Shown: piece by piece, positions 12,400 to 24,706 of the stretch
Layout of the letters: the number at the start of each line of letters is the position of its first letter
Numbering within the stretch: position 1 is the stretch's first letter
From: Ailanthus altissimus
Lineage: Eukaryota > Streptophyta > Magnoliopsida > Sapindales > Simaroubaceae
DNA length: 64,000 nucleotides
Direction: 5' to 3'
Assembly: GCA_946807835.1 (NCBI GenBank)
Contig: OX327686.1
Coordinates: forward strand, 15,810,001-15,874,000
Translations under genes and position numbers: made by a program
The notes under the pieces: generated by a model
What the model saw: the letters and a program-made list of their open reading frames with translations, nothing else
What the model was told of the DNA's origin: nothing
Database searches by the model: none

Positions 12400-13340
12400 T
12401 TAAAATTTTCTTTTGGAGGGCTAAAAACTTGAGCAAGGATGAAACTGAAGTCAATTCCATTACATTCACTTGTAGAATGCCTCAACATTAATTATAGTGA
12501 GTTCCAGTAATTTCAGACATCTTCAACATTAGAGCCTTCAAATGTCATCGCCCCTACTTCAAGTTAAAGTTGATTAAACGCAAGGGTATCTAAATCTCAG
12601 TCACCCACGCGATTCTAGTGAGTTTCAGTGTTGCTTATAAATTATCAATGACTTTGCATCCATTTTTCATCTGGGAGGCCAAAAGTCCAAAGTCTATATG
12701 CTCTAGCGGCCAACTTTCAGCGTTCCAGCATTCTTTTAATCAATGTTAGGGATCCAAATCTCAACCCCTCTGCTTGAATTCTAGTGAGTTTTAGGGTTGC
12801 TAAAAAATTGACAATGCTCTCATATTTTATCTCAATGCCCTATATGCATTATTCACTTGGAAAGGCCAAAATCCCAAAGTCTTAATGCCTTAGCATTCCA
12901 ACTCCAGAACACTACTGCATTTGTCTATTTCAAAAAGTTAAATTGCTAAAACTTCTAATGCCCTTACATTAGTCATCATGAATGCAGTAGCATTTCCTCA
13001 TTTTCAAAATCAAAGAGTCAATAGATGAATGCCCATACATTTGAACATTTGACTGCCCCATTGTTCATGCAAAAATGATGAACGCCCTTGCGTGATAAGG
13101 TAAACACAACTGCGTTCACTCAAAAATTAACTTAAAAGCTGTATTTTGGGCTATTTCCCTCGCACAAACACTCAATAACACTATCAGTTCTCTCAATTCG
13201 AACTCAATCCAAGCCAAAACCCACTCAAATCAATACCAAAAACACATTTCTCACTACTCAAGCAACCTATTTCACAGATCAAAACACCTAAATCATACCC
13301 AAATTCACTAAAAACCTAAAACTTACCCAAACACCACTTG
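12400..13340 (+). repeat. Non-coding spacer with recurrent AATGC/GCATT motifs
   Basis: Between integrase and ORF2 of Athila-1. Short motifs of the form GAATGCYYTAGCATTC, each an imperfect palindrome, recur irregularly (for example near 12465, 12700, 12885, 12955, 12990, 13030, 13075). No open frame of note. Related motifs occur at 16950-17120, 18690-18830, 35005-35290 and 45815-45925. Confidence 0.5.
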
Positions 13341-13349
13341 ATTTTCAAT

Positions 13350-14110
13350 ATGAAGCCAAAAAGAAGTAGAGCTAGCAGTTCAAGGAGTCCTTCATATGAC
13401 TCCTCTCAGTTTATGTCTCAGAATACTGCAGATTGTTACACTAACATGATTCTTTGTAATTCAATCATTCAGGAGAAGGGCTTCAACCTCGATTTGGGGG
13501 GGGGGGGAGTTCCCCAACATATTTCAGATGATTTTAGATTGGAAATGTGATACATTATGTGAGACATTAACTATAAGGGTAGAGCCTATCGTGAATGAGG
13601 TCTATGTGAATGCCGAAGATTATGTGGGGTACATAGTAAATGACCGCGAGAGGATGGTACCATTTGATTATGGCACCATCAATGCTTTATTTGGGCTTTG
13701 ACCAAATTTGCTAATTGAGTATTCTAAGATGGAATGAGATCCAGAATATGGGCTTATCATCTAGTCCTTCTGCCAATTGGGATAGAGTGGAAGACTACGA
13801 ATGGTCTTTTGAAGAACTTCATAGTGTTAAGGAATGGTATGTATTTATAGTGTCTCGCATTATGTTGGTGATGCACACTAGTGAAATCAACAAGCAAAGG
13901 TCAGTGTTACTATACTCTATCATGACCGAGCGTTCCAAAAATATTGGGAAGATCCTCTAAGAGGAGATCTTGGATTACTCTCAGCTAGTCAAGAATAGGT
14001 TAGGCCTTTCGTATCTAATTATTGCCTTTTGTGTTGGAACTAGAGTCTATTATGAGGCACATAAGGATCTTATTTATCCTGCTCAGGCTATTGATTTTAG
14101 CACCATCTAG
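13350..14110 (+). pseudogene. Athila-1 ORF2 (env-position), transposon-protein domain, broken
   Basis: An ATG at 13350 opens a basic, serine-rich N-terminus (KPKRSRASSSRSPSYDSSQF). It is followed by a KGFNLDLG...GVPQHI segment. In other frames the reading continues with VNEVYVNAEDYVGYIVND and PFDYGTINALFGL at 13590-13700, then a long frame at 13715-13960. This order resembles the plant 'putative plant transposon protein' domain often found downstream of integrase in Athila-like elements. A 12-base G run at 13496-13507 lies in the coding part. Several frameshifts and stops are present. The function of the family is not established; the position is that of env-like ORFs, but no signal peptide or membrane segment is evident. 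Confidence 0.5.
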
Positions 14111-14974
14111 AAGCTGCAAATGAAAGATAGCTAGATGTAACATGCACAAGCACTAACACCAGCTCTAATTTCACCAGTAAACTCAACCATGGCCTCTTCA
14201 TTAGCAACAGCCTCATCATCAAGAAGCATGGGCACAAACTACTACTGCCAAACTAGCAAGCATGGAGACACAGGTCACTGCCTAAGCAATAGGCCTTGCA
14301 AAGTCCAAAACAAATAGAAAATCCCATTTTCAATTGATGTAGTTTTACACTACTAAGATGGCATGGGATATCAGTCACATGGCTATGCCCTATTGTCCAT
14401 CACTCCACTACCACCTCCAATTGATGATAATGAGACACCAGAGAGGGATGATCTCAGCTTAATCATTTTGGACTTGGTTGACTTGACTAGAGATCCCTAG
14501 ATTTCAAGAAAGTGTTTCAGTTCTTTTTTTTTTTAATTTTTGCCAAGGAGACTATGCCTAATTCAAAGTTGGGAGTGGGGAAACACTTCTTATGATTGCA
14601 CTAGGAATTTTAATTTTATCTTTGTTTTGTGTTTCTTTTATTTTATATTTTATGTCTTTATGTTTATTATTTTATAGTTTATGAAGAGATAAGCATGAGT
14701 AATATGATTTGGTTTTCACTTAAAAATCTTATGTTGATTATGCCCTATTTTTCTTGTGTTAAGTTATGGTGATGATTTCTTGTCTAGCATGAGAAATTTG
14801 ATTGAAACATTAAACGTTTTGACTCTTTAGGAAAAGATTTATATTTGAAACGATTCATGCACTAATAGCTAGATGGAATTCAACCTTAGTTTTTATTATT
14901 AAGTTTAGAGCACTTATTTAAACTCGTATTAGTTGAGTTGTGCTTAGAAAAGTTCACGCTTAAGTAGTTATTAG
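14111..14974 (+). other. Athila-1 3' untranslated region, first part
   Basis: Low-complexity, T-rich non-coding DNA after ORF2. It contains an internal purine tract AAAGTTGGGAGTGGGGAAAC (14560-14579) and long TTTTATTTTATA runs (14635-14680). The tract resembles the G-rich stretch that many Athila elements carry downstream of their last ORF. It ends where the copia LTR starts. The logical continuation is at 44572. Confidence 0.5.
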
Positions 14975-16865
14975 GGTTGGTGCTTACATGCCATTCTAAT
15001 TTTGTATGAATATTTATTATTTAATATTTATACAATGAACATTTCAAATAAATTGTTAATATCTAATTATATGGTACCGAACTTATTACTTTTGAGACAT
15101 TGTAGCTAAGAGAGTTTAGAGCTGATTTAAAAGAGTTTAGGTTAGCCCTAAGAGTTAACAATTCTTAGAGTTAGAAATTTTTTTAAATTGGGATAAAGAT
15201 CGAGAATAGTAATGACATAGTTACAAGGAGTTGTAAATAGTGCTTAAAAATGTCATTACGTAGTAATATTCTCAAATATATCATTCTTGATCTGTAGTTG
15301 TCGACACGGATTGATTGGTATTCCTTTTGGATCAATGTATGTCTATATATGGATTGTCTAAACAATTAGTCTTAGTAGACCATGGGCTTATCAGAAGCTT
15401 GTATTAGCATGCAGGTATTCAGTGAGGACTAAGTATTGAACAGACTCACGAGGACCTTCAATAGATATCCCATAGAGCCATCAATGAAGAGTCTTCTTAA
15501 GTTGAGTAGAATTTGTGGTTCTTTGACCTCAGCGCCATAGTAATCTTGTGAGTGATCCACCATACTTTAATTTCACGTATGTCAAAGACCTTTCATGGTC
15601 TGACCTTTGGGTATCATTGGGTATGGGTCGATGCTCATGGAGTTTGGTGTGCATACATATAGGATCTGTTAGCTCATATGGGTAAGTTATATATCCTAAT
15701 GCTCTGAGATTGTATTTCATGAAGCCTTATGGCCATAAGTAGAAACACTAGAAAAAGAGGTTTTCGTAGGGTTAAAAAATATCGCAAAGGCATTTGCAAA
15801 TATTATTTATGAAAATATAAATCTGAAGATAAGTTCATGGTTGAGCATATAAAGTTTTGACAATAATGATCTATATCTATGCTCTTCTAGGATATAGACG
15901 ATGGAGGGATTATATGAGCATGGTTGACCTTAACTTGTATGGTTTAACACTCTATTCTATTATATCCGTAACGTGTATGTGGCATCATTCATGAACTTGC
16001 AAAAGAGTTTTATAAGACAAACAGATGTGAACCTAGAGAATATTACAATAAAAGTATACTTGTTAAGCACGAACATAATAGATCGGGTTGAACGGTTTGA
16101 TTTAAGGAAATTTTAAAATACATGATTTATTTTAGAATCTCTCAAGAAACATAGATGTCAAGGTTTAAGTGTTAAACTTATAAGGTAAAATGGTTAACTA
16201 ATAGGAATTTGACACACGGCTTTATGTATGCCCATTTATAAGATAAATGGCATATGTATGGAAAAACCATGTGACAAATGTCACCCATGCAAATTGTTTT
16301 TATGGTTTAAAGCTTAACAAATGTGTATTGAAAAGTAAAAAGTGATAAGTGTCACTCATGCAAATAGTTTGCATGCTTTGTGCTTGACAAGTGTTAAGTA
16401 TAACAAGTGTTTTACGAAAACAAAACAAGTAAAATAGGTCATTAGTGTTAAAAGAGTGTGAGAGAGATTCGGCTAAAAAGAGAGGGAAACTTTGAAAAAT
16501 TTACACTTAGGTCCCTAAAAAACATTCTTGGCCAAAATTTAAATAGAACTAGCTCAAGCGTTGAGCAAATTTAGTTCTTAATGAAAATTAATTCAAGCTA
16601 CCATTCTAGATTTACAACCCCACTAAATCGTTGTGGACTATATTTTTTCAACGAGTCACTTTTGTGTGAGCTTCGAAATTGATTCTTCAACGAAGCTTTT
16701 CAAGGGTAAGATTTTGAAACTCTTATTGTAATTGTTTCAGTTTATGTGTGTATTTATTGAATGAATAATAATAATTTCACTATACAAATGTGTGTTAGAC
16801 ATACATTATTTAATTTGTTTAATAAATACAATATCACATACATGCAATTAGATGTAGCACTAAGA
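14975..16865 (+). mobile_element. Copia-1 5' LTR (family B)
   Basis: 1891 bp. The left end GGTTGGTGCTTACATG and the right end GATGTAGCACTAAGA mirror the partner LTR end AGCACCAACA, giving terminal inverted repeats close to TGTTGGTGCT. It matches 42681-44571 along its whole length with many substitutions, so the element is old. It contains no credible gene; frames inside it are non-coding. Confidence 0.8.
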
Positions 16866-16866
16866 A

Positions 16867-16878
16867 TGGTATCACAGT
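16867..16878 (+). promoter_or_regulatory. Copia-1 primer-binding site
   Basis: TGGTATCACAGT lies 1 base after the 5' LTR. It differs by two bases from TGGTATCAGAGC, the initiator tRNA-Met binding site used by most plant copia elements. Confidence 0.65.
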
Positions 16879-17128
16879 ATGCTTATGTGCTTTTCTGGGT
16901 TAATGAAGTGTGTTTGAAGTTTTGAGAGGCCCAAGAACAATGGGTTTTGCATTTTTAACTATTGGAAGTGCAGAACTAGGTCACTGTTTAGAGAACTTTG
17001 GGGCTTTGCATGCTTAACATTAGGGCATTCATAGTGGATTGGATGAATGTCGAGGCATTGTACATGTAATGCTAGGGCATTTGTACTGCTATTTGTAGGT
17101 TAAACTGCTAGGGCATTGGTTTTTCACC
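16879..17128 (+). other. Copia-1 leader, left piece
   Basis: Non-coding. It carries several copies of a TAGGGCATT motif (16990-17120). It ends in TCACC (17124-17128), which recurs at 35180-35184 and is the candidate target duplication of Athila-2. Confidence 0.5.
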
Positions 17129-18831
17129 TAATGAACACATGAAAATACATTTTTATTAAAAGATTCAGTCACCATTTAATGTAACAAATTTTAGCATTTT
17201 TGTATTTTTAGATTGAAATAAAGTGTTCTCCTTAAATTGTGATTAATGAATGTTATTTGCACAAGTTTAGGTAAAATAGACGTAACTCTCAATGTAAAAA
17301 TTGAAATAAAGAATATCTTGAACCTGGAGTAGTATGACTCAATCTTACAGAAACTTGACGAACAGTTGAAAAGCCAAATCCAACATGTTATGGGCCAAAA
17401 AGTGAGATACAATAGAATTGGGTTACAACTTCCACTCAGCTTGACCCAACTCACATATTTGGACTGTATCTCAAAAACTACGTACCCAATTGGTATAATT
17501 CTTGAATTTTTGAAATAAAGACTTAATTATCAACAACTCTTATGTTGATGGAAAAGTCCAAATTAGCTGTTAGCATGGGCCAAATTGTATTCCAAGTGGG
17601 TAAAAGGGTTGTTAGCCGAAATCTGACATATCTTTGGTGAGTATCCAATTTGCATGAATCTTGTGCCTATGGAAAGAAGAGACAAAATTATACAACTTTC
17701 ATGTTGGCCAAAAAGTCTACATCGGTTATTTACTTTATCAAAAAGGTGCTACAAGTGGGTGAACCAGTGGTTGGCCTAAATTATTGAAGATTGAAGTCAT
17801 ACTTAACATATTTCCATTCATTGCCTATATAAGGACACTCTTAGGATATTTTCAACATTAGATAATTCTCTCTTACTTTCTTCTAATTAACATGCATTGT
17901 AATCTATGCTAAAATTCTTGGCAAGGCTAAGAGATGAACTTTTATGTTTAATAAACTACTTCTATGTTTTGATTCTTTGTCAAGAGCTACAAATGTTTGT
18001 AAGTTTTGTTGTGCCTAAACTCTTATCTATTTTATCTTTATAATCCAAAGGCTATAATTCTCATGTTTTATATATTTTCAATTATGTTTTTTTTATGTGA
18101 TTATTGTTAAATTATAATTGTTATTGGTTATGTTGTTTTATATGTTAATCTTTTACTGCAATATTGTTAATCAATATATTGTCGATCTTGGATAACATGT
18201 AAAGACAATAATTATTTGTTATTCAAGTTGATCTTTTACTATAATATTGTCAAAATGATATATTGTTGATCTTAGATAACTTGTATAAATGAACATGTTT
18301 TGTGTTAATGTTTGTAAAGAGTTTAGTCATATCAAACACATGTGTTATTAAATGTGCTATATTTCACATATCTTCTAAGTGATTGTTTGGGATGTGAAAC
18401 TTTAAATTGAGTTATAAATATTGAATCAAAGTGTAGAGTAAATTTATAAAGCATAATTGTGATTCTCAAAGTCTTGCTTATATCATCATAAGACATTTTT
18501 CTCAATTCATAGAAAATGCTATCTCATCCACTTAAACCAATTAATTAATTTTTTCATTTACTACTGATTTAATATTCTACTTTACCAACCTATTTTGTCA
18601 ATAGCTTCCTTGTGGAATCGACACCTCAATCTATACTGCAATAGCTATATTACATTTTGAGCTTAAACATCACCATAGGGGTGTTATGTGATAATGTCAC
18701 GGCAGTGAAGTGTTCTATGCTGGGGCATTTTCCATGCAAATCACTAGGACATTGGCTTGTTATCGCGAGGGCATTTGTGATAACGTTGCGGTAGTGAAAT
18801 GTCCCCCGTTGAGGTGTTTTCCATGCAAACA
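17129..18831 (+). mobile_element. Athila-2 5' LTR (family C)
   Basis: About 1.70 kb, starting TAATGAACACATG (the 3' copy has TGATGAACACATG) and ending near CCATGCAAACA, 5 bases before the primer-binding site. It is a direct repeat of 33439-35162. A TATATAAGG box at 17826-17834 is conserved in the other LTR. The last 140 bp contain about one and a half units of a roughly 90 bp repeat. Confidence 0.85.
17826..17832 (+). promoter_or_regulatory. TATA box of Athila-2 5' LTR
   Basis: TATATAA in the context TTGCCTATATAAGGACAC, identical in both LTR C copies (17826 and 34158). It is the likely core promoter driving the element's genomic RNA. Confidence 0.6.
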
Positions 18832-18836
18832 ATATT

Positions 18837-18850
18837 TGGCGCCATTGCCA
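18837..18850 (+). promoter_or_regulatory. Athila-2 primer-binding site
   Basis: TGGCGCCATTGCCA, close to the Athila-type TGGCGCCGTTGCC. It lies 5 bases past the 5' LTR end. Confidence 0.85.
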
Positions 18851-18915
18851 GGATGGCACATTAAGCGAAATTCGGTTGCGTTTATCAGTATGAAAGTGGT
18901 AACTTTGTATATTTT

Positions 18916-21366
18916 TGTAACACCCTCTTCACTCTCCTTTCATCGAGACACGAGATTAAGGGGTGCTACGATAGCATCAAATAGAAACAATGATAATGAT
19001 TATTCAAACTTCAAAAATATTCTTGTTGTATAAATATTTACAGAGAAAAACTGACAGAGTCTCCCCTAAAAATTGTATTTTTTACACTACTTGTAACAAA
19101 AGAAACACTCCCAAATTTCAATATCCATTCTTAACCAACTTCTATATTTATTTTTCAGCAAATATTCATAACTCATATTGCAATCTAGATGTATCAAACC
19201 TTCACCAAACTATTTTACATCCAATATATTATCAAAATAGATATCATATATCATGGTGGTTTTAAAGGAGACAGTTCTAAAGAAATACATATATACATGC
19301 ACATACACTTAATGTCCATAATATAATATATAACAGTTTATAGACAAACAAAATATCTACCAAAATAATTATATATAGAGAAAGGATGTGAGCGACTCTA
19401 AGCTGCTGCAGAAAGATTTACTTTTCAGTCTTTAGTGATGGCAACCCTACTACCTACGCATGGTAAATCCAACACGCTAAGCACAATAGCTTAGTGGGTG
19501 TACACAAAAGATGAAACAGTATAATAAAATTTTATTACCTTTTAGCAATAAACCATATATGTAAACAATGAAATTTTTAGTAATAACCATTTTTTGCCAT
19601 ATATCATAATAAATCAAAATTTATCAATTAATCAATTCATTAAACCAAAACATTATTCAATTTCTTATTTCAATTAATCAAAAATATATATATACACAAA
19701 TATCATATTTATAATTAATCCAAATAGGCGCCCAAAATAAACACTGACACGATACTATGGATTGGCTAATGGGTTAACAAATATCAAATAATGATCTGGC
19801 ATCGGACAAACAAACGGTACAGTACTGCTATAATACCCTATTGGCATGCCAACTACCAATCCTCCATACCAATGTTCAGGTTTACTTAAGGCGTCTCAAT
19901 AGTATTATTAATACATTATTTTTCTTTATAAAACATTTTAACACAATTTTATTATTATTAAACTAAATTATTATACAAATTCACGTTTACTCAATTTTTC
20001 TGATTATTCATATTTAGACACAAATATTTTTATTATTATTACAAATAGGCCCAAAATTTTCTACTATTCACCTTTATGCCTAAAAATTTTAAACTTTTTT
20101 ATACATAAGCCCAAATGTTCCAAAAATTTTCATATAGGTCCAGAATATTCAAAAATACCCAAATAAGTTTCAGATTTTCCAGATTTAATAATTCAGCCCA
20201 AAATTTTCTAATTTTTCACTTGTAGGCCCATTTGTTCTAAATATTTGCCATTAGGCCCCAATTTCTTCAACAAGTCATATATAAGTTCTAATTCCATACT
20301 AATTCACATAAAGACATAAAAATTTTAAATATTTACAAATTAGTCCATAATTTTTTAGAATTTTCCATATAAGTCCTATTTCCTCAAAATTCATATTTAT
20401 GCCCAATATTTCTTTTTTTTTAAACTTTGACCACAAATTAATATCCAATACTCAAAACATATTTAATACATTTAGAAATAATATAATTATCAATTCAATG
20501 CCATAGTTCAACATACTCATCCATCATATTATTAAAATACATAAATATACACTAAATTTCCTAAAGTAAGAATTTAAGTTTCAAACTAAAGTGTACACCA
20601 ACCTTATAAGCTTAATTCCTCCACTTGACTCACATCTTCTCCTTCTCCTTCCCTTGGCTATCCTTGGCCAAGCTTTCACCTTCATTTGCCAAAATACACA
20701 AATAATGAATAAATTTTTAATTTACCAAATTAAAAGCATAATTCACTAATTCTACATGGCTATTTCATTTATTAACCCTTGAAACTCTAAATCCATATTC
20801 AATAGAATTTTTAGCATCAACTCACCTTGAATAACACCTTATACCTTAAAATTGATCCTTGAAACTTGATGAAGAAGGCTTTAATTAAGGATTTGGAGGC
20901 TTAATTTACTAATGAAAGTATTGAGAATTGTTGAATTTAAAGGGGGATAAAAGAAAAATGGAGAGAAAATGCAAAAGGGAGGGGACGGCCAAGGGTTTTG
21001 AATTCTCTAATTTTTTCAATACTATTCCCCCTTTTATAGCCTTTATTTTTCTTTCTGAAAATACCCCTAACTAAACCCAAAATTACAAAAATTCCATTAG
21101 TTAGAAATGGTGGCATTTGATTGGTCCAAAAATTTCAAATACTATTCATAACTAAACTAAATAAAAAATCTAACTAATCTAGTAAATTTCATTTAACAAT
21201 GTTGGCAAAATTCTATTGGTCCAAATGTTGGAAAAGTTTTTATAGCATAGGTTTTAATTCCATGTAAACACTTATACCATACTACACTTATTCAACCAAT
21301 CAAATTCTTCCATTTCTTTTGACTAATAAATTTAATTAAAATAAATAAAAAAATTTGGGTATTACA
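18916..21366 (+). mobile_element. Solo LTR, family E
   Basis: 2451 bp starting TGTAACACCC and ending GGGTATTACA, near-perfect terminal inverted repeats. It is flanked by a perfect 5 bp target duplication ATTTT (18911-18915 and 21367-21371). No coding sequence lies within. A TTTATAGCC box about 330 bp before the right end supports plus orientation. Termini and length fit a chromovirus-type (Tekay/Del-like) Ty3/gypsy LTR; that is inference. It separates the Athila-2 primer-binding site from gag. Confidence 0.93.
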
Positions 21367-21371
21367 ATTTT

Positions 21372-22160
21372 CTTTTCTTTGTAAAATTTTATTTCTCTTG
21401 TTGTAATTCATTTTATTGTTCATGGTTGGTTCTACCACCTAATTTATTTTATTTGTTTAGTTAATTTATTATATTTTATATTATTTTAATGTCTAATTTT
21501 ACCACATAACTTAATTCATTTTCTTTTATTTATTTATTGTACTTCGCACTTTATTTTCTTTTATTTATTATTGCACTTTATTTTTTTAAAGTTAATTTGT
21601 CGTATTTTATTTTATTTTAATAGCTTGTTCTACCGCCTAACTTAGTTTATTTTTTATTTTTTACACTTTATTTATTTATTACACTTTAGTTTATTTATTG
21701 TACTTCATTTATTTATTACATTTTATTTTCTTTTATTTATTTATGGCACTTTTTGTATTATACTTTATTTTACTTTCTTTTATTTATTTATTGCACTTTA
21801 TTTTCTTTAGTTAATATGTTGTATTTTTTTTATTTTAATGGTTGGTTCTACTACCTAACTTTTTATTTATTTATTTATTGTACTTTAATTATTTTCTTTT
21901 ATTTATTTATTGTACTTTGCATTTTATTTTTCTTTATTTATTGCACCTTTATTTTCTTTTATTTACTTATTGTACTTATTTATTTTTTGTACTTTTTTTA
22001 ATCGTACTTTACAGCTTATTATCTGTTCTTCATTTATTGTATTTTATATTTATATTTCATGGTTGATCTTATCACCTAACTCATTTCTATTTCTTGTTGT
22101 GTTTTATTTCACTTCTTAATTTTTTCTTAAAAATTTCCTTCATAAACAAAAAGAGTAAAA
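21372..22160 (+). repeat. T-rich degenerate repeats in Athila-2 leader
   Basis: About 790 bp of strand-asymmetric DNA built from variants of TTATTTATTGYACTTTATTTTC, with a recurring GGTTGGTTCTACCACCTAA punctuation (21427, 21620s, 21840). Open frames here are only runs of Phe/Tyr/Leu from the repeats. A shorter tract of the same type lies at 30370-30500, after integrase. Confidence 0.7.
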
Positions 22161-22181
22161 AAAAAAAAATTGTTAAGATGT

Positions 22182-23985
22182 ATGTATCAACTCAGAGACA
22201 AATGTGGAAGATTTGTGAGAGAAGTAGAACTAGAACCATCATCACAATTTGTAAGGGAAGAGAATTCACCATCTAGTTTATCTTATAATTCCAACACAAT
22301 GAGCCAACACGAGGATAACTCCGTTAGAACTCTAAAAGATTACTTGCATTTTACTCGCACAACCACACTATCATGCATTATATTTTCACCTAACACACCA
22401 CATTCGAATTTTAAATTTGAAATGATACAACTTTTGTCCACTTTTTATGGTCTAGATAGTGAAAATCCTTATGTATATGTTAGAGAATTTGAAGAGGTAA
22501 TTACCACCTTCCATAGCCAACCTGAAGTCATAAACACTGTTAGGCTTAAATATTTTCCTTTTTAATTGAAAGACAAAGCAAAGAGTTGGCTATACTCTTT
22601 GAGGCCAAGGTCTATATGAACTTGGGCAGAAATGACCTAAGTATTTTTCAATAAATACTTTCCATACACAAAACTAATAAACTGAAAAGACAAATTTCTT
22701 CCTTTTTCCAGCAAGACAGTGAAACCTTATATCAAGCATGGGAAAGGTTTAAAGATTTGCTAAATCTGTGCCCTCACTATGGGTATGAAAATTGGCGCGC
22801 TTGGTTATCTTTTTTATGAATGACTCATAATTAGAAAGTGCCATTTTGTTGAGATGATGTGTAATGGGAGTTTCTTCACAAAGATCCTGAGGAAGCCATA
22901 GAATTATTTAATGACTTGGCCGAAAAAGCCCATACATGGATTAGACCTAGCACTACTGAAAGCACAAATAGGCTACGACCTAGTGGCATTTTTCATCTTA
23001 AGGAAGAGGATAGCCTTAAAGCCTAGTTAGAGTTCTTAACTAGGGAATTAAAGGCCTTGAAAACCAAAGATAGAAGGGTCACCTATACGGTTGCTAGGAT
23101 TGAGTCACATAATGTCTATTTTGTCTATGGAGAAATGGAACACTTAGCTCAGGATTGCCCCACTTGTAGTGAGATGAGAGGGATATATGAGGAACAATGT
23201 AATGCCTTAGGGATGTACAAGAAGTCTTATTCACCCTACTTTGAAACTTATAATCCTAGCTAAAGAAACCACTTAAACTTTGGCTAAAAATCTGACCAAC
23301 AAGCCAACAACTATTGGAAGCAAGAACAACAAGCACCCAAGTCTTATGGTACACCTCAATATAATGCACAACTAGCTAGGAGTCATTTAAAGGATACATT
23401 ATAAGCATTTATGGAGGCATAAAGTAAGACTAATAAAAAATTTAAAACAATTCTTGCAAATGTAGTAGATGAAAATAAAGAAATCAATAGTCAAATCACT
23501 AAGCTGACCAGTGCCTTAACTGTGCAAGAGCGAGGTAAGTTTCCATCTCAACAACAATTCAATCCAAAAGGATAATTCATGGCATAAATGTCTACTTTTG
23601 ATACATAAAATCTCAAAGCATTTAATGCCATTACTACTCGAAGTGGTAAGATTCTAAGTGAGCCTACTTCTTTAACTAACACATCTACGAGTAGTAAAGA
23701 TACCCCTTTTGAAAAAGAGGCCACAGTGAAAAAAGGGCCCGAAAATAAGTTTTCAATCCCAATGCCTTTTCCTCAATCTCTTCGACCTGTTAGGAAAAAT
23801 TTAGAAATTCAAGGTGAGATTTTAGAACATCTGAAACAAGTTAAGATTAATCTTCCCTTATTGCATTTGATTATGCAGGTTCCAACTTATGCCAAAGTCA
23901 TCAAAGATCTATGCACTATCAAAGAAAAAACAACATGTAAAGAGAATTGCATTTTTGGCAGAACAGGTAAGTGCAACAATTGAAT
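22182..23985 (+). pseudogene. gag: Athila-2 gag, broken
   Basis: Gag polyprotein. The ATG at 22182 opens a frame to 22565 with a capsid-like FEEVITTFHSQPE segment. After a stop, in-frame and shifted pieces continue with KDKAKSWLYSLRP (22570), NKYFPY (22650) and WERF-like KHGKGLKIC (22740). A zinc-knuckle remnant at 23100-23165 keeps GEMEHLAQDCPTC, but the first cysteines are replaced, so zinc binding is doubtful. The C-terminal part at 23726-23983 has PFPQSLRP, the usual gag-protease junction sequence, and LHLIMQVPTYAKVIKDLC. Several TAG, TAA and TGA stops break it. Confidence 0.8.
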
Positions 23986-23989
23986 AAAA

Positions 23990-24600
23990 GATACCACCCA
24001 AGTATAAAGACCTAAGATATCCCACAATCTCCTGCCAAATTGGAACACATGAGTTTAGTCAAGCTTTGTTGGACTTAGAAGCAAGTGTAAATTTAATACC
24101 TTATTCTATTTACTTACAATTGGGACTTGGTGAGATTAAACCTACATCTGTAGTCCTACAATTAGCTGACTGATCAATCAAGAAACCATAGAGAATAATA
24201 GAAGATATTTTGTTGCAAATTGATAAATTTTACTACCCTGTTAATTTTCTTGTTTTAGATATTCATTTTGTGGTTAACATAGAGTCTAAAGTCCCTCTTA
24301 TTTTGGGAAAACCTTTTCTTACCACTGCTAACGCTCTTATTAATTGCATAAATGGTATAATGAAATTATCTTTTGGGAATATGACTCTTGAGGTGAACAT
24401 TTTCCATATTGGCAAGTAACCATGAGAAGAAGACAAATGCTATCATTCATATATAATAACACACTTGTAGCGGAGGAAGCTTATAAAAATTATGGCTGTG
24501 ATTCTTTAGAAAACCTCTTTGATTTTGATTTTGAAGAATTGTATTATCCTGATGAAAGAACTGATGTGTTTAGTATTTTTGACTTACAGGATAAAGGGAC
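23990..24600 (+). pseudogene. pol: Athila-2 protease and linker
   Basis: Aspartic protease region. LLDLEASVNLIPYSIY (about 24065-24115) is the catalytic loop, with D-x-E-A in place of D-x-G-A, so the essential glycine is lost by a G-to-A change. The frame at 24210-24419 gives VPLILGKPFLTTANALI, the flap or end strand of retropepsins. The acidic linker to RT follows at 24422-24604. Inactive. Confidence 0.78.
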
Positions 24601-24706
24601 TTAATTTTGGCAGCCACACTTTGAAGAGTTGTCATGAGAGAGGAAGAAACTGAAATTATCAAACCTCAAGACACCACAAGTTGAGCTCTCTCCACTGCCT
24701 AAAGGT

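Noticed and set aside
18710..19033. 107-codon frame
   Set aside because: It crosses the LTR C end, the primer-binding site and the start of solo LTR E, so it is a chance frame over unrelated units.
21753..22119. Overlapping Phe/Tyr-rich frames resembling membrane proteins
   Set aside because: They are translations of the T-rich degenerate repeat in the Athila-2 leader; all three frames look alike.
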